Below, in pieces: positions 39,328 to 47,670 of a DNA stretch of 64,000 bases. The stretch comes from Neobacillus sp. FSL H8-0543 (GTDB lineage: Bacteria > Bacillota > Bacilli > Bacillales > Cytobacillaceae). A program made the position numbers and the translations under genes. A model generated the notes under the pieces. That model worked only from the letters and a program-made list of their open reading frames with translations. It was not told where the DNA came from and did not search any database. Numbering within the stretch: the stretch's first letter is position 1; each line of letters begins with the position of its first letter. The DNA lies in assembly GCF_038592905.1 (NCBI RefSeq), contig NZ_CP151943.1:3112501-3176500 (forward strand). The letters are read 5' to 3'.

Positions 39328-40035
39328 ATGGATTTTGAAATGGTTATGCAGGAACTGGAAGCACTCAGCAAGGAAAGAATGAAAAAGACTTACATAAGTA
39401 ATGGTGCCCATGAGCCGCTGTTTGGTGTTGCGACAGGTGCAATGAAGCCGCTCGCGAAAAAATTCAAGAATAATCAACCTTTAGCCGAGCAGCTTTACGC
39501 CACGGGGAACTATGATGCTATGTATTTTGCCGGCGTCATTGCGGACCCAAAGGCAATGACAGAGGATGATTTTGAGCGGTGGATTAAATCGGCGTATTTT
39601 TATATGCTTTCTGATTATGTAGTTGCAGTCACTTTGGCTGAAGCCGATATTGCGCAGGATGTCGCCGATAAATGGATTGCAAGCGGGGAAGAACTTAAAA
39701 TGTCGGCAGGCTGGAGCTGTTACTGCTGGCTTTTGGGAAATCGAAAGGATCATGAATTTAGCACAAGTAAGCTTGTCAGTATGCTTGATCTGGTAGAAAA
39801 AACGATTCACGATGCTCCGGAACGGACGAAATCTGCTATGAATAATTTTATTTACACCGTAGCTATTTCATATGTGCCGCTCCATGAAAAGGCAGTTGAA
39901 ACCGCTGAGGCAGTCGGCCCAGTCGAAATGAAGCGGGGCAAGAAAAAACCTAGTATTCTGCTTGCTTCCGAAAATATTCAAAAGGAACTAGATAGAGGAA
40001 AACTTGGCTTCAAACGCAAATATGTAAGGTGTTAA
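39328..40035 (+). CDS. DNA alkylation repair-like HEAT protein (AlkD family)
   Basis: The 235-residue all-helical protein has the AlkD-type HEAT layout: MKPLAKKFKNNQPLAEQLYATGNYDAMYFAGVIADP, then LSDYVVAVTLAEADIAQDVADKWIASGEELKMSAGWSC. AlkD removes positively charged alkylated bases without base flipping. Members of this shorter subgroup are annotated only by similarity, so glycosylase activity here is likely but not proven. Starts with GGAAGG nine bases before the ATG. The next gene follows after 31 bp and is probably co-transcribed. Confidence 0.78.
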   Translation: MDFEMVMQELEALSKERMKKTYISNGAHEPLFGVATGAMKPLAKKFKNNQPLAEQLYATGNYDAMYFAGVIADPKAMTEDDFERWIKSAYFYMLSDYVVAVTLAEADIAQDVADKWIASGEELKMSAGWSCYCWLLGNRKDHEFSTSKLVSMLDLVEKTIHDAPERTKSAMNNFIYTVAISYVPLHEKAVETAEAVGPVEMKRGKKKPSILLASENIQKELDRGKLGFKRKYVRC

Positions 40036-40066
40036 CATAATTTGAAGTTGTAAAAAGGAGGTCAAC

Positions 40067-40366
40067 ATGAAGTTGATTGATGAGCACTTCGTAACAGCGA
40101 TGGAAGCCTGGAGTATGATGCAAAAGACTTCTGGTGATGAAGGAGCAGAATGGGCAGAAAGATTCGAGCGCTACTTTTATGAATTTATTGATGAATTGAA
40201 AAAATGGTGGGAGACTCTTCAGCCAAAGCCAACGACTATCGAAGAGGCTGAGGAGTTACCTCAAATAAAAAAGTGGATGGAACAAATCCCTGCACCTGTA
40301 CAAATAAACTTTCTTACAGAATTAGAGGATTTATTGGATGGATTTGAGACCGAACGTTTTGATTAG
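40067..40366 (+). CDS. Small acidic helical protein, unknown
   Basis: The 99-residue protein is acidic and tryptophan-rich (ERFERYFYEFIDELKKWWETLQPKP), with no membrane helix. AAAAGGAGG precedes the ATG. I do not know the family. It sits directly behind the alkylation-repair gene and shares its terminator, so a linked role is possible but unsupported. Confidence 0.55.
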   Translation: MKLIDEHFVTAMEAWSMMQKTSGDEGAEWAERFERYFYEFIDELKKWWETLQPKPTTIEEAEELPQIKKWMEQIPAPVQINFLTELEDLLDGFETERFD

Positions 40367-40380
40367 GACGTAGAGTAAAA

Positions 40381-40416
40381 AAATCCTCGTTCTTATAATC
40401 AGAACGAGGATTTTTG
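40381..40416 (+). terminator. Terminator of the repair-gene operon
   Basis: AAATCCTCGTTCT (40381-40393) pairs with AGAACGAGGATTT (40401-40413), then T-run. Confidence 0.95.
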
Positions 40417-40506
40417 TAATTATGGAGAGGCTAGGATGAATATCTATACTGGAAGTAGGTAGAATTAACAAAATAATCTGTAAAACAAACTCGAGGAGGT
40501 TTTGTA

Positions 40507-40965
40507 GTGAACCAAAACAAATTCCAAATCACTCCATTTAATCACAAGTATGCGGAACAAACAGTGGATATGTGGCGAGATAGTAAAGAACTGGCTATTG
40601 GTCAGAAAGAAATTCATAGCTTTGAAAACCATATTTATTTTTTGAATCATATTTTAAATAAACAATTTCAAATAGATTTAGCGCTAATGGATGAACAGGT
40701 AGTTGGAATGATTGCCTATAATGAAAGGGAAATAAGCCAACTATATATTCATATAGATTTTCAAGGAATCGGTATTGGTCAAACCTTATTAGAGAAGGTT
40801 AAAGCACAATCTAGTGGGAGATTAACCTTATACACATTTGAAGTAAATGAAAACGCACAACGATTTTATGAAAAGCATGGATTTGAAATCATTGGTAGAG
40901 GGCATGAAAATGAAGAAAATTTACCCGATATTCAATATGAATGGAAATCTAAAGCAATCTTATAA
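40507..40965 (+). CDS. GNAT-family N-acetyltransferase
   Basis: The 152-residue protein has the GNAT acetyl-CoA loop in IHIDFQGIGIGQTLLEKVKAQ (Q/R-x-x-G-x-G/A, about residues 80-100) and the ending NENAQRFYEKHGFEIIGR. Acceptor unknown. Start is GTG 40507 with CGAGGAGG ten bases upstream. It is monocistronic. Confidence 0.82.
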   Translation: MNQNKFQITPFNHKYAEQTVDMWRDSKELAIGQKEIHSFENHIYFLNHILNKQFQIDLALMDEQVVGMIAYNEREISQLYIHIDFQGIGIGQTLLEKVKAQSSGRLTLYTFEVNENAQRFYEKHGFEIIGRGHENEENLPDIQYEWKSKAIL

Positions 40966-41026
40966 TAGTTAATAAGTATAATAAAAAAAATGCTGTTTCC
41001 TATGAAAGGTTGATATATCAGAAAAA

Positions 41027-41066
41027 ATATAGAGTCCAAATCATATGCGAATTGGGCTCTATATTT
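41027..41066. terminator. Hairpin after the GNAT gene
   Basis: TATAGAGTCCAAAT at 41028-41041 pairs (with G-T pairs) with ATTGGGCTCTATA, followed by TTTAG. It can serve either side. Confidence 0.55.
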
Positions 41067-41135
41067 AGTGTGAATTTTTTTACCTTAGAACTGAACTACT
41101 TAGATTGCGGCTTTGTATTTATCGCCTTTAAGGAA

Positions 41136-41666
41136 TTAATAATCCAGTTGGCGTAAATACAATAGATATTCATTATCATTCAATTTTTTAAATTTATACT
41201 TACGGATTTGGTTTTCAATTTTCTTCTGGTCATCATCTTTGATCAGGATTGAATTGATTAATCTAAAAATAGCGTCAGCTAAAATTGTTACCAATCCTGC
41301 AGAACCTAATTCCAAACCTAATGTTTCAGTATCTGAAAGTTGTGATTTGGCTAAACTCTCCAATTCCTTTTTGTATTCGCCTTTGATCAAAATATGCGAT
41401 TCCTTATTTTTAAATGCTAATAGTAAGTCTTCAGCATTAAAAACTTCTAAGTAAGGCTTTTCTTTTTCTAATCGTAACAATTCATCAAGCACAGCCCCTT
41501 CACTTTTCTCCACTGTTTTAGCGATTGCTTGAATGGTTCTGACTGAATAACTGCTAACACTTTTATTGTTTACACTCGAGAGCATTTGCTGACTTATTCC
41601 AGTTTCTTTAAATACATCGTATCGTTTCTTACCGTTTTTTTGTAAATATACATCCAATAGGCTCAT
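41136..41666 (-). CDS. XRE-type DNA-binding protein with hydrophobic C-terminal segment
   Basis: Residues 1-65 form an XRE helix-turn-helix (RYDVFKETGISQQMLSSVNNKSVSSYSVRTIQAIAKTV). A linker follows, then a short domain, a hydrophobic stretch near 117-140 (LGLELGSAGLVTILADAIFRLINSIL), and a basic tail ending LYLRQLDY. The opening and ending match a small family of solitary XRE proteins in Firmicutes. Its own promoter carries a palindrome at the start site, so autorepression is likely. GGGGAG lies before the ATG. Regulon and signal are unknown. Confidence 0.65.
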   Translation of the reverse strand: MSLLDVYLQKNGKKRYDVFKETGISQQMLSSVNNKSVSSYSVRTIQAIAKTVEKSEGAVLDELLRLEKEKPYLEVFNAEDLLLAFKNKESHILIKGEYKKELESLAKSQLSDTETLGLELGSAGLVTILADAIFRLINSILIKDDDQKKIENQIRKYKFKKLNDNEYLLYLRQLDY

Positions 41667-41704
41667 TTTCTAACTCACTCCCCTTTTGATAAAATATTTA
41701 TTAC

Positions 41705-41756
41705 TAAAATATATTTTACTTAATTATATTTTATTCCATATGTATAAAAATGTAAA
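41705..41756 (-). promoter_or_regulatory. Promoter and operator of the XRE gene
   Basis: Minus strand: TTTACA (41756-41751), 17 bp, TAAAAT (41733-41728). The perfect palindrome TAAAATATATTTTA (41705-41718) lies about +3 to +16, where a bound XRE dimer would block transcription. Confidence 0.55.
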
Positions 41757-41965
41757 CACTTTTGTTTATATATGGTAATTTTTTTTGCTGCAATAAGGAA
41801 GCTCTTTACTATATATAGGATTTCCCAAAAATTATATTAATGAATCAGAACAATTGACTTAGAAAATTGGATATTTTCGGGCCACATAATTCATAAGCAT
41901 CCATCAAAAAACAGGAATTATATGGTAAAGTAATAATTGGAAATATATAAACTGGGGGAGCTAAT

Positions 41966-42061
41966 ATGATATTTAACATCCTAGTACCTATAATATTAGT
42001 GGCTTTACTTGTTGGATTTGGATTCCCATTGTTTAAGCAGGTTAAGTTATTGAAAAAGTAA
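41966..42061 (+). CDS. 31-residue single-pass membrane peptide
   Basis: ATG 41966, seven bases after GGGGGAG, opens MIFNILVPIILVALLVGFGF then PLFKQVKLLKK and TAA. That is one hydrophobic helix and a strongly basic C-terminus. The next small membrane gene follows 42 bp downstream with the same type of ribosome site (GGGGGAG), so the two are probably co-transcribed. Size and charge pattern fit type I toxin-like or stress-membrane peptides; no antisense RNA was seen. Confidence 0.55.
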   Translation: MIFNILVPIILVALLVGFGFPLFKQVKLLKK

Positions 42062-42103
42062 AGTAATTTAACGACTGTTCAAAATAGATATGGGGGAGAA
42101 CAA

Positions 42104-42295
42104 ATGGGACGCTATGTTAGTATCTTTTTACTTGGGATTTTGATAATTGTTTTTTTATTTTTTTCATTATCATTGTTACTGGGTGAGATATTAGGTGAGT
42201 ACATTATTTTTGGATTAATATTAGTTATCTTAGGTTCGTTTATCATTACATTACTTTTCTACATAATTGATTTAGTAAAGAAAAAGAGTAGATAG
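42104..42295 (+). CDS. 63-residue two-helix membrane protein
   Basis: Two hydrophobic helices (IFLLGILIIVFLFFSLSLLLG and IIFGLILVILGSFIITLLFYII) and a basic tail (KKKSR). GGGGGAG stands ten bases before the ATG. It follows the 31-residue membrane peptide. Family and function unknown. Confidence 0.55.
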   Translation: MGRYVSIFLLGILIIVFLFFSLSLLLGEILGEYIIFGLILVILGSFIITLLFYIIDLVKKKSR

Positions 42296-42384
42296 CTTAT
42301 TCAAGTAGCGATTGTGCTATTGAAGTAGTGGGCATAACATGGGAAGATCTTGTGATTATTGGAAAATTTGAAAGGAGGATGGTT

Positions 42385-42930
42385 ATGATTTTCATCGCTC
42401 TTCTTCGGGGGATTAATGTAGGTGGAAAAAATAAAATTGACATGAAGTTACTTAAACAAACGTTTGAACAAGTCGGGATGAATGATGTGGTGACATATAT
42501 TAATACAGGTAATATTATTTTTACAAATAAAAGCGCATCAAAAACTGAACTTTCCTGTATTTTGGAAGAAGCGATAAATAAAGATTTCGGATTAGAAATT
42601 AAAGTAGTAGTTCGTAGTGTCGATGATGTTAGAGAAATCATTAACGCTATTCCAGAAACATGGAAAAATGACCAAGACATGAAAAGTGATGTCATGTTTT
42701 TATGGGATGAAATGGATGATGAATCTGTACTTGAGAATCTGGTCATTAAACCGAATATTGATAGGGTGAAATATGTCCCCGGTGCGATCCTATGGTCAGT
42801 TGATACGAAAAATATAACCAAAAGCGGAAAATCAAAAATTATTGGAAAAAAGTTGTATAAACAGGTAACGGTAAGAAATGTCAACACCGCACGTAAGATC
42901 TATGAATTGATGCAAACTAAAAACAGTTAG
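42385..42930 (+). CDS. DUF1697-family protein
   Basis: MIFIALLRGINVGGKNKIDMKLLK is the DUF1697 opening, and TYINTGNIIFTNK and a C-terminal TKSGKSKIIGKKLYKQVTVRN complete the pattern; 181 residues. Cytoplasmic; function not established. ATG 42385 is six bases after AAAGGAGG (42371-42378); the longer open frame from 42328 is not likely. Followed by 210 bp without a clear gene. Confidence 0.85.
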   Translation: MIFIALLRGINVGGKNKIDMKLLKQTFEQVGMNDVVTYINTGNIIFTNKSASKTELSCILEEAINKDFGLEIKVVVRSVDDVREIINAIPETWKNDQDMKSDVMFLWDEMDDESVLENLVIKPNIDRVKYVPGAILWSVDTKNITKSGKSKIIGKKLYKQVTVRNVNTARKIYELMQTKNS

Positions 42931-42994
42931 TACTCCTGACGTATGTTAAACTATCTACTTATAATGGGGGTTAAAATCAAAAATCTCCATTCGA

Positions 42995-43102
42995 ATGGGA
43001 TCTGGAAGAAAGGTCAATACGATTAAGGTTTGTTCCGTTAATGAATTAGAGGTAAACGGGGTAACGACGAAGATGAAAATAAGTTACTCTTTCGATAAAT
43101 AA
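42995..43102 (+). pseudogene. Possible 3' gene remnant (35 codons)
   Basis: The frame reads MGSGRKVNTIKVCSVNELEV then NGVTTKMKISYSFDK and TAA. Composition looks coding, but there is no ribosome site at ATG 42995 and the upstream frame gives no longer protein. It may be the tail of a lost gene. Confidence 0.3.
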
Positions 43103-43143
43103 GAGAGCATCGTAAAGAAGTGGCAGGAGAGGAGGGGATATCT

Positions 43144-43695
43144 GTGGTTAAGGAATTCCCGATGATTGAAACAGAAAGGTTAATCTTAAGAGAAGTAACA
43201 ACAGCTGATGCTGCTGATATGCTTAGCTATTTATCTGATAAAAATGTTGTGAAACATATGGGGTTAGTACCTTTTCAAACCGTAGAAGATGTTTTGGATG
43301 AAATTAGCTGGTATCAATCTATCTATAATGAAGGAACTGGAATTAGATGGGGAATAACACTAAAGGATTCTGGTAAGGTGATTGGAAGTTGTGGTTTTCT
43401 TAATATGCTTTCTAAACATAACCGAGCTGAAGTGGGATATGAATTAAGCAAGGATCATTGGGGAAAAGGGATTGCTAGTGAAGCATTAGAAGCGGTTGTT
43501 AACTACGGGTTTCATCACTTTCAGTTAGAAAGAATTCAAGCTTTAATTGAACCTGCTAATGTCTCATCACAAAAACTAGTAGAAAGACAAGGTTTTGTAA
43601 GAGAGGGTCTGCTTAGACATTATGAATATACTAATGGTAAATTTGATGATTTATATATGTATTCCATTTTGAAAGAGGAGATCAACCTCATTTAA
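43144..43695 (+). CDS. RimJ/RimL-type GNAT acetyltransferase
   Basis: VVKEFPMIETERLILREVTTADAADM is the RimJ/RimL opening. The acetyl-CoA site is in VGYELSKDHWGKGIASEALEAVV, and NVSSQKLVERQGFVREG is the conserved ending. 183 residues. Substrate may be a ribosomal-protein N-terminus or an unrelated amine. Start GTG 43144 has GGAGGGG six bases before it; an in-frame GTG at 43120 is less good. Confidence 0.85.
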   Translation: MVKEFPMIETERLILREVTTADAADMLSYLSDKNVVKHMGLVPFQTVEDVLDEISWYQSIYNEGTGIRWGITLKDSGKVIGSCGFLNMLSKHNRAEVGYELSKDHWGKGIASEALEAVVNYGFHHFQLERIQALIEPANVSSQKLVERQGFVREGLLRHYEYTNGKFDDLYMYSILKEEINLI

Positions 43696-43786
43696 AGTTT
43701 TCAAGGGGAAGTTACATGGTTCAATCATTGATGGAAATCGTCTCAAAAATATTTATACTATATTCGCTCTGGACGGAGTTGTTTGT

Positions 43787-44350
43787 ATGCAGGAAGTGAA
43801 CTTTTGTATGTCATGTGGAGAAAGATTGGAAAATCGTGAAATAGGAGGTGAGATACGTAGATATTGTCCATCCTGTCATTTTGTCTTTTGGGGAAACAGT
43901 ACAATCAGTGTGGGTGCATTGGTCATAAAAAATGATCGAGTATTAGTGGTGCGACGCATGAAGAATCCAGGGAAAGGTAAATGGACGAACCCTGGGGGAT
44001 TTGTGGAACAGCGAGAGAACATTGAAACAGCTGTTATTAGAGAAATTGTAGAAGAAACGGGTATTGTCGCAAAGGTGAATAAAATTGTAGCAATCGCTGA
44101 TTTGCCGGGCAAAGTTCGCCATGATATGTATATAGTATTTCTGCTGGATTATGTAGAGGGAGAGCCAAATCCAGATGGCGTAGAAGTGGATGCAGCTAAA
44201 TTTTGCACTTTAGAAGAATTACAACATTTAGAGGTTGCTAATTTTACTAAGAGGCTAATCGAACTCGCTTTGCAACCTAATAGAGATGGCTTTCACTTAA
44301 CAGAAACCAGCTCAAATGCCCGAACTGGGTATAGATTATGGGCATTATGA
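43787..44350 (+). CDS. Nudix hydrolase with N-terminal zinc ribbon
   Basis: Residues 7-32 form a zinc ribbon (CMSCG...CPSC). The Nudix box GFVEQRENIETAVIREIVEETGI has all GX5EX7REUXEEXGU residues. A NudC-like arrangement, but 187 residues is shorter than NudC (about 260) and the NADH-pyrophosphatase SQPWPFPxS motif is not present. It probably hydrolyses an ADP-sugar or similar nucleoside diphosphate derivative. Start ATG 43787 has GGACGGAG upstream. Confidence 0.82.
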   Translation: MQEVNFCMSCGERLENREIGGEIRRYCPSCHFVFWGNSTISVGALVIKNDRVLVVRRMKNPGKGKWTNPGGFVEQRENIETAVIREIVEETGIVAKVNKIVAIADLPGKVRHDMYIVFLLDYVEGEPNPDGVEVDAAKFCTLEELQHLEVANFTKRLIELALQPNRDGFHLTETSSNARTGYRLWAL

Positions 44351-44353
44351 TTA

Positions 44354-44402
44354 AAAAAGCCCAATTTCTCAACATTAAAAAATGAGAAATTGGGCTTTTT
44401 TT
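44354..44402. terminator. Bidirectional terminator between Nudix gene and lsr cupin gene
   Basis: AAAAAAGCCCAATTTCTCA pairs with TGAGAAATTGGGCTTTTTT around an A-rich loop; T-runs exist on both strands. It marks the right boundary of the lsr locus. Confidence 0.95.
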
Positions 44403-44416
44403 GTTACTCCAATAAG

Positions 44417-44773
44417 TTAAACAGATGGTTTATAATCCACATCCACTTTATCTTTTTCTTGGTATGGAGAAAGCATAAAATTAGCTTTAAGATCTACATT
44501 CCCTCTATTAACTAAATAGTGAACCTTTTTTGGTTCGACATGGATAAGGTCACCTTTTTTACAGTGGAATATTTCATTATCAATATGTATTTCTAATTCG
44601 CCTTCAATGATAAAGAAATTTTCTTCCATTATATTATGATAATGTGCAGGAAAATCTTGTCCTGGTTTTAATACTACAATACCAAAGTTCATCCTTGGTC
44701 CTCTTAAAAGATATTTTGGACCACTATCTCCAAATCTATATTCTAAATCCTTCTCATTAACAACTGACATCAT
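44417..44773 (-). CDS. Cupin-domain protein of the lsr locus
   Basis: A small single-domain cupin: motif 1 HYHNIMEENFFIIEGELEI (His-His-Glu metal ligands) and motif 2 with GDLIHVEPKKVHYLVN (third His). About 118 residues. It lies 15 bp behind lsrK on the same strand. Cupins are often isomerases of sugar-type molecules, and no lsrG is present in the locus, so a role in turning over phospho-AI-2 is an attractive inference. ATG 44773 or 44770 follow GGAG; the GTG at 44779 overlaps it. Confidence 0.75.
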   Translation of the reverse strand: MMSVVNEKDLEYRFGDSGPKYLLRGPRMNFGIVVLKPGQDFPAHYHNIMEENFFIIEGELEIHIDNEIFHCKKGDLIHVEPKKVHYLVNRGNVDLKANFMLSPYQEKDKVDVDYKPSV

Positions 44774-44794
44774 AATCACTCCATTTAATTTATT

Positions 44795-46360
44795 TTATTT
44801 TATTCCAGGTGCTATCCACATATGTTCAGTTAAACCATTGTCTGCTAATTCTAGTTGATTTTTATATATAGCTTTCCAATTTTTATATAAATCCTCGTAA
44901 ACTACTTTATTTTCATGATTTGGATAATACGTTTTTTCAAATTTAATTACTTTTGAAATAGCATCATCAAAATCGTTATAAACTTTTGCACCAACTCCTG
45001 CACAGATGGCTGCACCAAGAGCAGTTGATTCTTTAACAACAGGGACTTTTATTGGTTTGTTAAGTACATCGGAAACAATTTGGCACCATAACTCACTTTT
45101 TGAAGCGCCACCGGCAAAAATAATTGACTCGGGTGAAGTATTAGTTAGATCATTAACTAATTCAATGTTTCCTTTTGTTACAAAGGCAGCATTTTCCATA
45201 ATTGCTCTATAAAAACTAGCTTTATTAAATTTCTCAGAATCTAGTTTAAAATTGATGAAACCTGGAGCAGCATGTTTCCAAGAGGAATAATTCATTTGAT
45301 CAGAAAATGTACAGAGCATTCCGTTGCTACCTGCTGGTACGCTTCGAGCTTTTTTTTCCATTTGGGCATAAATGCTATCGCCCGTTTGCTCTTGAAGATA
45401 TTTCTCAAGCTCACAGAAACTATCTCTAAACCATTTCATTACTAAGCCAGGAAAAAAGGCTATCGCTTCATACTGCCAAGTATTTGGTACAGCGTGGCAG
45501 TTAATTCTTACCCTGCATTGATCATCAATTTTGACATCATTAGTAGTATATTCATATTGCCAAAAGCTCCCGCCAAAAATAGCGGCATTTCCTTCATTAA
45601 TCACACCGACACCAATGCATCCTAGTTGGGCATCGCCACCACCTGCAACAACGAGTGTTTGGGTACTTAGACCTGTAAGCGCTGACATATTTGTGGTAAC
45701 ATTTCCAATAATGGTCCCACTTTCGTGAACAATAGGGAAAATGTCCTCTCTAAGATCTACTTTCCTAGCAATTTCTGTGTCCCACACTCTTTTCTTGATA
45801 TCAAATAGACCTGTTGTACAGCCGTTTGATGGTTCAACTGAAATGACATCGGATAAACGATAGGTTATCCAGTCATTCAGCATGGTTACGTATTTAATTT
45901 TCTGATACGCTTCAGGGAGATTATTTTTCACCCAAAGAATTCTTGGGATGGCGCCTAAAGAAAAGGTTTGACCTGAAACACTATAAATCTCAGATTCTAT
46001 TGTATTGCTTTGGTTATATAGATTATTAACTTCGTTATTCGAACGTGAATCTACATTTGCACAAGCCCATAGTTCCTTACCTTGTTCATCATATAAAACA
46101 ATGGCTTCTCTCATGCTGGTAGTTGAAAGAGAAACAATATCCATTGGATTTACCTTGCTTTTGGAAATAGTCTCCTTTATTAATTTCGTGATGATTGAGA
46201 GATTTTTTGTGATATCAAAATCCATTGAGCCTGGATATCTTTCATCCTCTTTGTGGGTCCACTCGGATTGTGCAATAGCCACTTCATGTCCCAATGTATT
46301 AAATAAGATGACTCTAACACTACCGGTTCCGGCATCAATCGCCATTAGATATTTTTCCAT
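44795..46360 (-). CDS. lsrK: Autoinducer-2 kinase LsrK
   Basis: The 521-residue FGGY-family kinase opens MEKYLMAIDAGTGSVRVILFN. WTHKEDERYPGSMDFD, a feature of LsrK, follows, as do the C-terminal FAGGASKSELWCQIVSDVLN and STALGAAICAG motifs. It phosphorylates the AI-2 form of DPD in the cytoplasm and so traps it and makes the inducer for LsrR. It is in the minus-strand unit lsrR-lsrK-cupin. AAGGAAGG stands just before the ATG. Confidence 0.92.
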   Translation of the reverse strand: MEKYLMAIDAGTGSVRVILFNTLGHEVAIAQSEWTHKEDERYPGSMDFDITKNLSIITKLIKETISKSKVNPMDIVSLSTTSMREAIVLYDEQGKELWACANVDSRSNNEVNNLYNQSNTIESEIYSVSGQTFSLGAIPRILWVKNNLPEAYQKIKYVTMLNDWITYRLSDVISVEPSNGCTTGLFDIKKRVWDTEIARKVDLREDIFPIVHESGTIIGNVTTNMSALTGLSTQTLVVAGGGDAQLGCIGVGVINEGNAAIFGGSFWQYEYTTNDVKIDDQCRVRINCHAVPNTWQYEAIAFFPGLVMKWFRDSFCELEKYLQEQTGDSIYAQMEKKARSVPAGSNGMLCTFSDQMNYSSWKHAAPGFINFKLDSEKFNKASFYRAIMENAAFVTKGNIELVNDLTNTSPESIIFAGGASKSELWCQIVSDVLNKPIKVPVVKESTALGAAICAGVGAKVYNDFDDAISKVIKFEKTYYPNHENKVVYEDLYKNWKAIYKNQLELADNGLTEHMWIAPGIK

Positions 46361-46399
46361 GTTACCCTTCCTTTCGAAAATGTAATATATGGGATTTAC

Positions 46400-47317
46400 T
46401 TAGACTAATGTTTGGGCAACTAATTCATCTGTAATTAATACATCGATGTATCCCCCCTTAAGTGCACCAATAATGGCAGTCTTTTTTTCAATTCCACCGG
46501 CAACCGCGATAACGTTGTTAAGTGATTTTAATACATCAATTTCTGTACTAATTAGTTTTTTATGGAAATCTAGATCCAAAATCTCCCCATTTATATCGTA
46601 AAACTGACTTAGAAGGTCACCAACAGCTCCCCTTGTTTTTAAAATTTCGAAGTCATTGGTATTTAAATAACCCTCTTTCACTAAGGTTGCCTGATCATTA
46701 AGTGCACCAATTCCTATAACTGTTATATTGGAATATGGAATCATTGCTAATATTTTTTTTACAGGCATTTCCGCTAGTAAATGATCTGCAATGTCCTTTG
46801 AAGATACGATTAATGGTGCTGGGACAATGTAGTGATTGTAATTTGGATTGGTATAGTAGTCTGACCTGGTATCAATTGCAGTAGGCATGTAAAACTTTAC
46901 ACCACCAGATAAAGATACAAAAGTTACTTTATATTTAGTAGATATTCGTAAGTGGCCCATCGTTTTCGATACAGCCTCACCATAACCGATACTTATCATC
47001 GTATCGCTTGTAATTCTATCTTCTATATATTGAGCAGCAGCAATGGGAAGACTTTCAACCTTTTTTTGATCGGATGCTGGGACAATATAAACGTCCTTTA
47101 AATTGTACTTTTCTTTAATTCTATTTTGGAGATTTAAATTATCCATATTTTCTAAGTTAATCTTAAATTGGATGACATTATTTGTTTTAGCAATTTCAAG
47201 ATACTTAATGACTTTCATTCTAGATAAATTTAACGATTCTGATATCTGATTTTGAGTCAATCCTTCTATATAGTATTGCCAAGCAATTTTTACAATTAGG
47301 TCATTTTCATATGTCAT
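46400..47317 (-). CDS. lsrR: LsrR, SorC/DeoR-type repressor of the lsr genes
   Basis: Residues 1-60 form the SorC-type helix-turn-helix (YIEGLTQNQISESLNLSRMKVIKYL). The rest is a sugar-phosphate-binding domain (SIGYGEAVSKTMGHL, VIGIGALND). Length 305 is typical of LsrR. Bound phospho-AI-2 releases the repressor from DNA. Divergent from lsrA with 353 bp between; palindromes lie just after its own promoter. AGTGATATA precedes the ATG, a weak ribosome site, as often for a repressor. Confidence 0.9.
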   Translation of the reverse strand: MTYENDLIVKIAWQYYIEGLTQNQISESLNLSRMKVIKYLEIAKTNNVIQFKINLENMDNLNLQNRIKEKYNLKDVYIVPASDQKKVESLPIAAAQYIEDRITSDTMISIGYGEAVSKTMGHLRISTKYKVTFVSLSGGVKFYMPTAIDTRSDYYTNPNYNHYIVPAPLIVSSKDIADHLLAEMPVKKILAMIPYSNITVIGIGALNDQATLVKEGYLNTNDFEILKTRGAVGDLLSQFYDINGEILDLDFHKKLISTEIDVLKSLNNVIAVAGGIEKKTAIIGALKGGYIDVLITDELVAQTLV

Positions 47318-47340
47318 TTATATCACTTCTTTTATTGGGA

Positions 47341-47388
47341 TTTGTTTAAACAAAATATTTATGAACAAACATTTGTGTTTATACAAAT
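47341..47388. promoter_or_regulatory. Candidate LsrR operators
   Basis: TTTGTTTAAACAAA (47341-47354) is a perfect 14-bp palindrome. AACAAACATTTGTGTTT (from about 47364) is an imperfect one; both share AAACA/TGTTT half sites. They lie just downstream of the lsrR promoter, 24-70 bp before the lsrR start. Confidence 0.5.
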
Positions 47389-47390
47389 CA

Positions 47391-47419
47391 AGAATAACAA
47401 TTTAAATATGGTTAGTCAA
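47391..47419 (-). promoter_or_regulatory. Promoter of lsrR
   Basis: Minus strand: TTGACT (47419-47414), 17 bp, TATTCT (47396-47391). Confidence 0.65.
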
Positions 47420-47557
47420 TATGTGAATTTTAATAATTTGTTTTCGAATAAAATCGAAAAATACCTGAATATAACGGTGTTTTCTTATGGAATGAATAAT
47501 AAATAGATTGGTAATTGTGTACAAATTTTGATAACTTAAAAAATAATAAAATGATGC

Positions 47558-47586
47558 TTGATTAATAAATTGTTTTAAATTATAAT
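47558..47586 (+). promoter_or_regulatory. Promoter of lsrACDBF
   Basis: TTGATT (47558-47563), exactly 17 bp, TATAAT (47581-47586). Predicted transcription start near 47593, 78 bp before lsrA. Confidence 0.75.
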
Positions 47587-47598
47587 TTGATTATCTTA

Positions 47599-47612
47599 AG
47601 AAAGCGATTACA
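47599..47612 (+). promoter_or_regulatory. cre site (CcpA binding) at the lsr start
   Basis: AGAAAGCGATTACA matches the cre consensus TGWNANCGNTNWCA at all fixed positions except the first. It sits about +6 to +19 of the lsr promoter, the standard place for CcpA repression. Confidence 0.75.
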
Positions 47613-47670
47613 AACATATCTTTATTTAACTACATATATTTACCTATTTTGAGAGTACGGAGGTTTTTTT

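Noticed and set aside
42297..42887. Open frame of 196 codons on the minus strand
   Set aside because: It is a mirror of the DUF1697 gene; composition (Ser/Phe/Ile-rich) is that of an antisense shadow.
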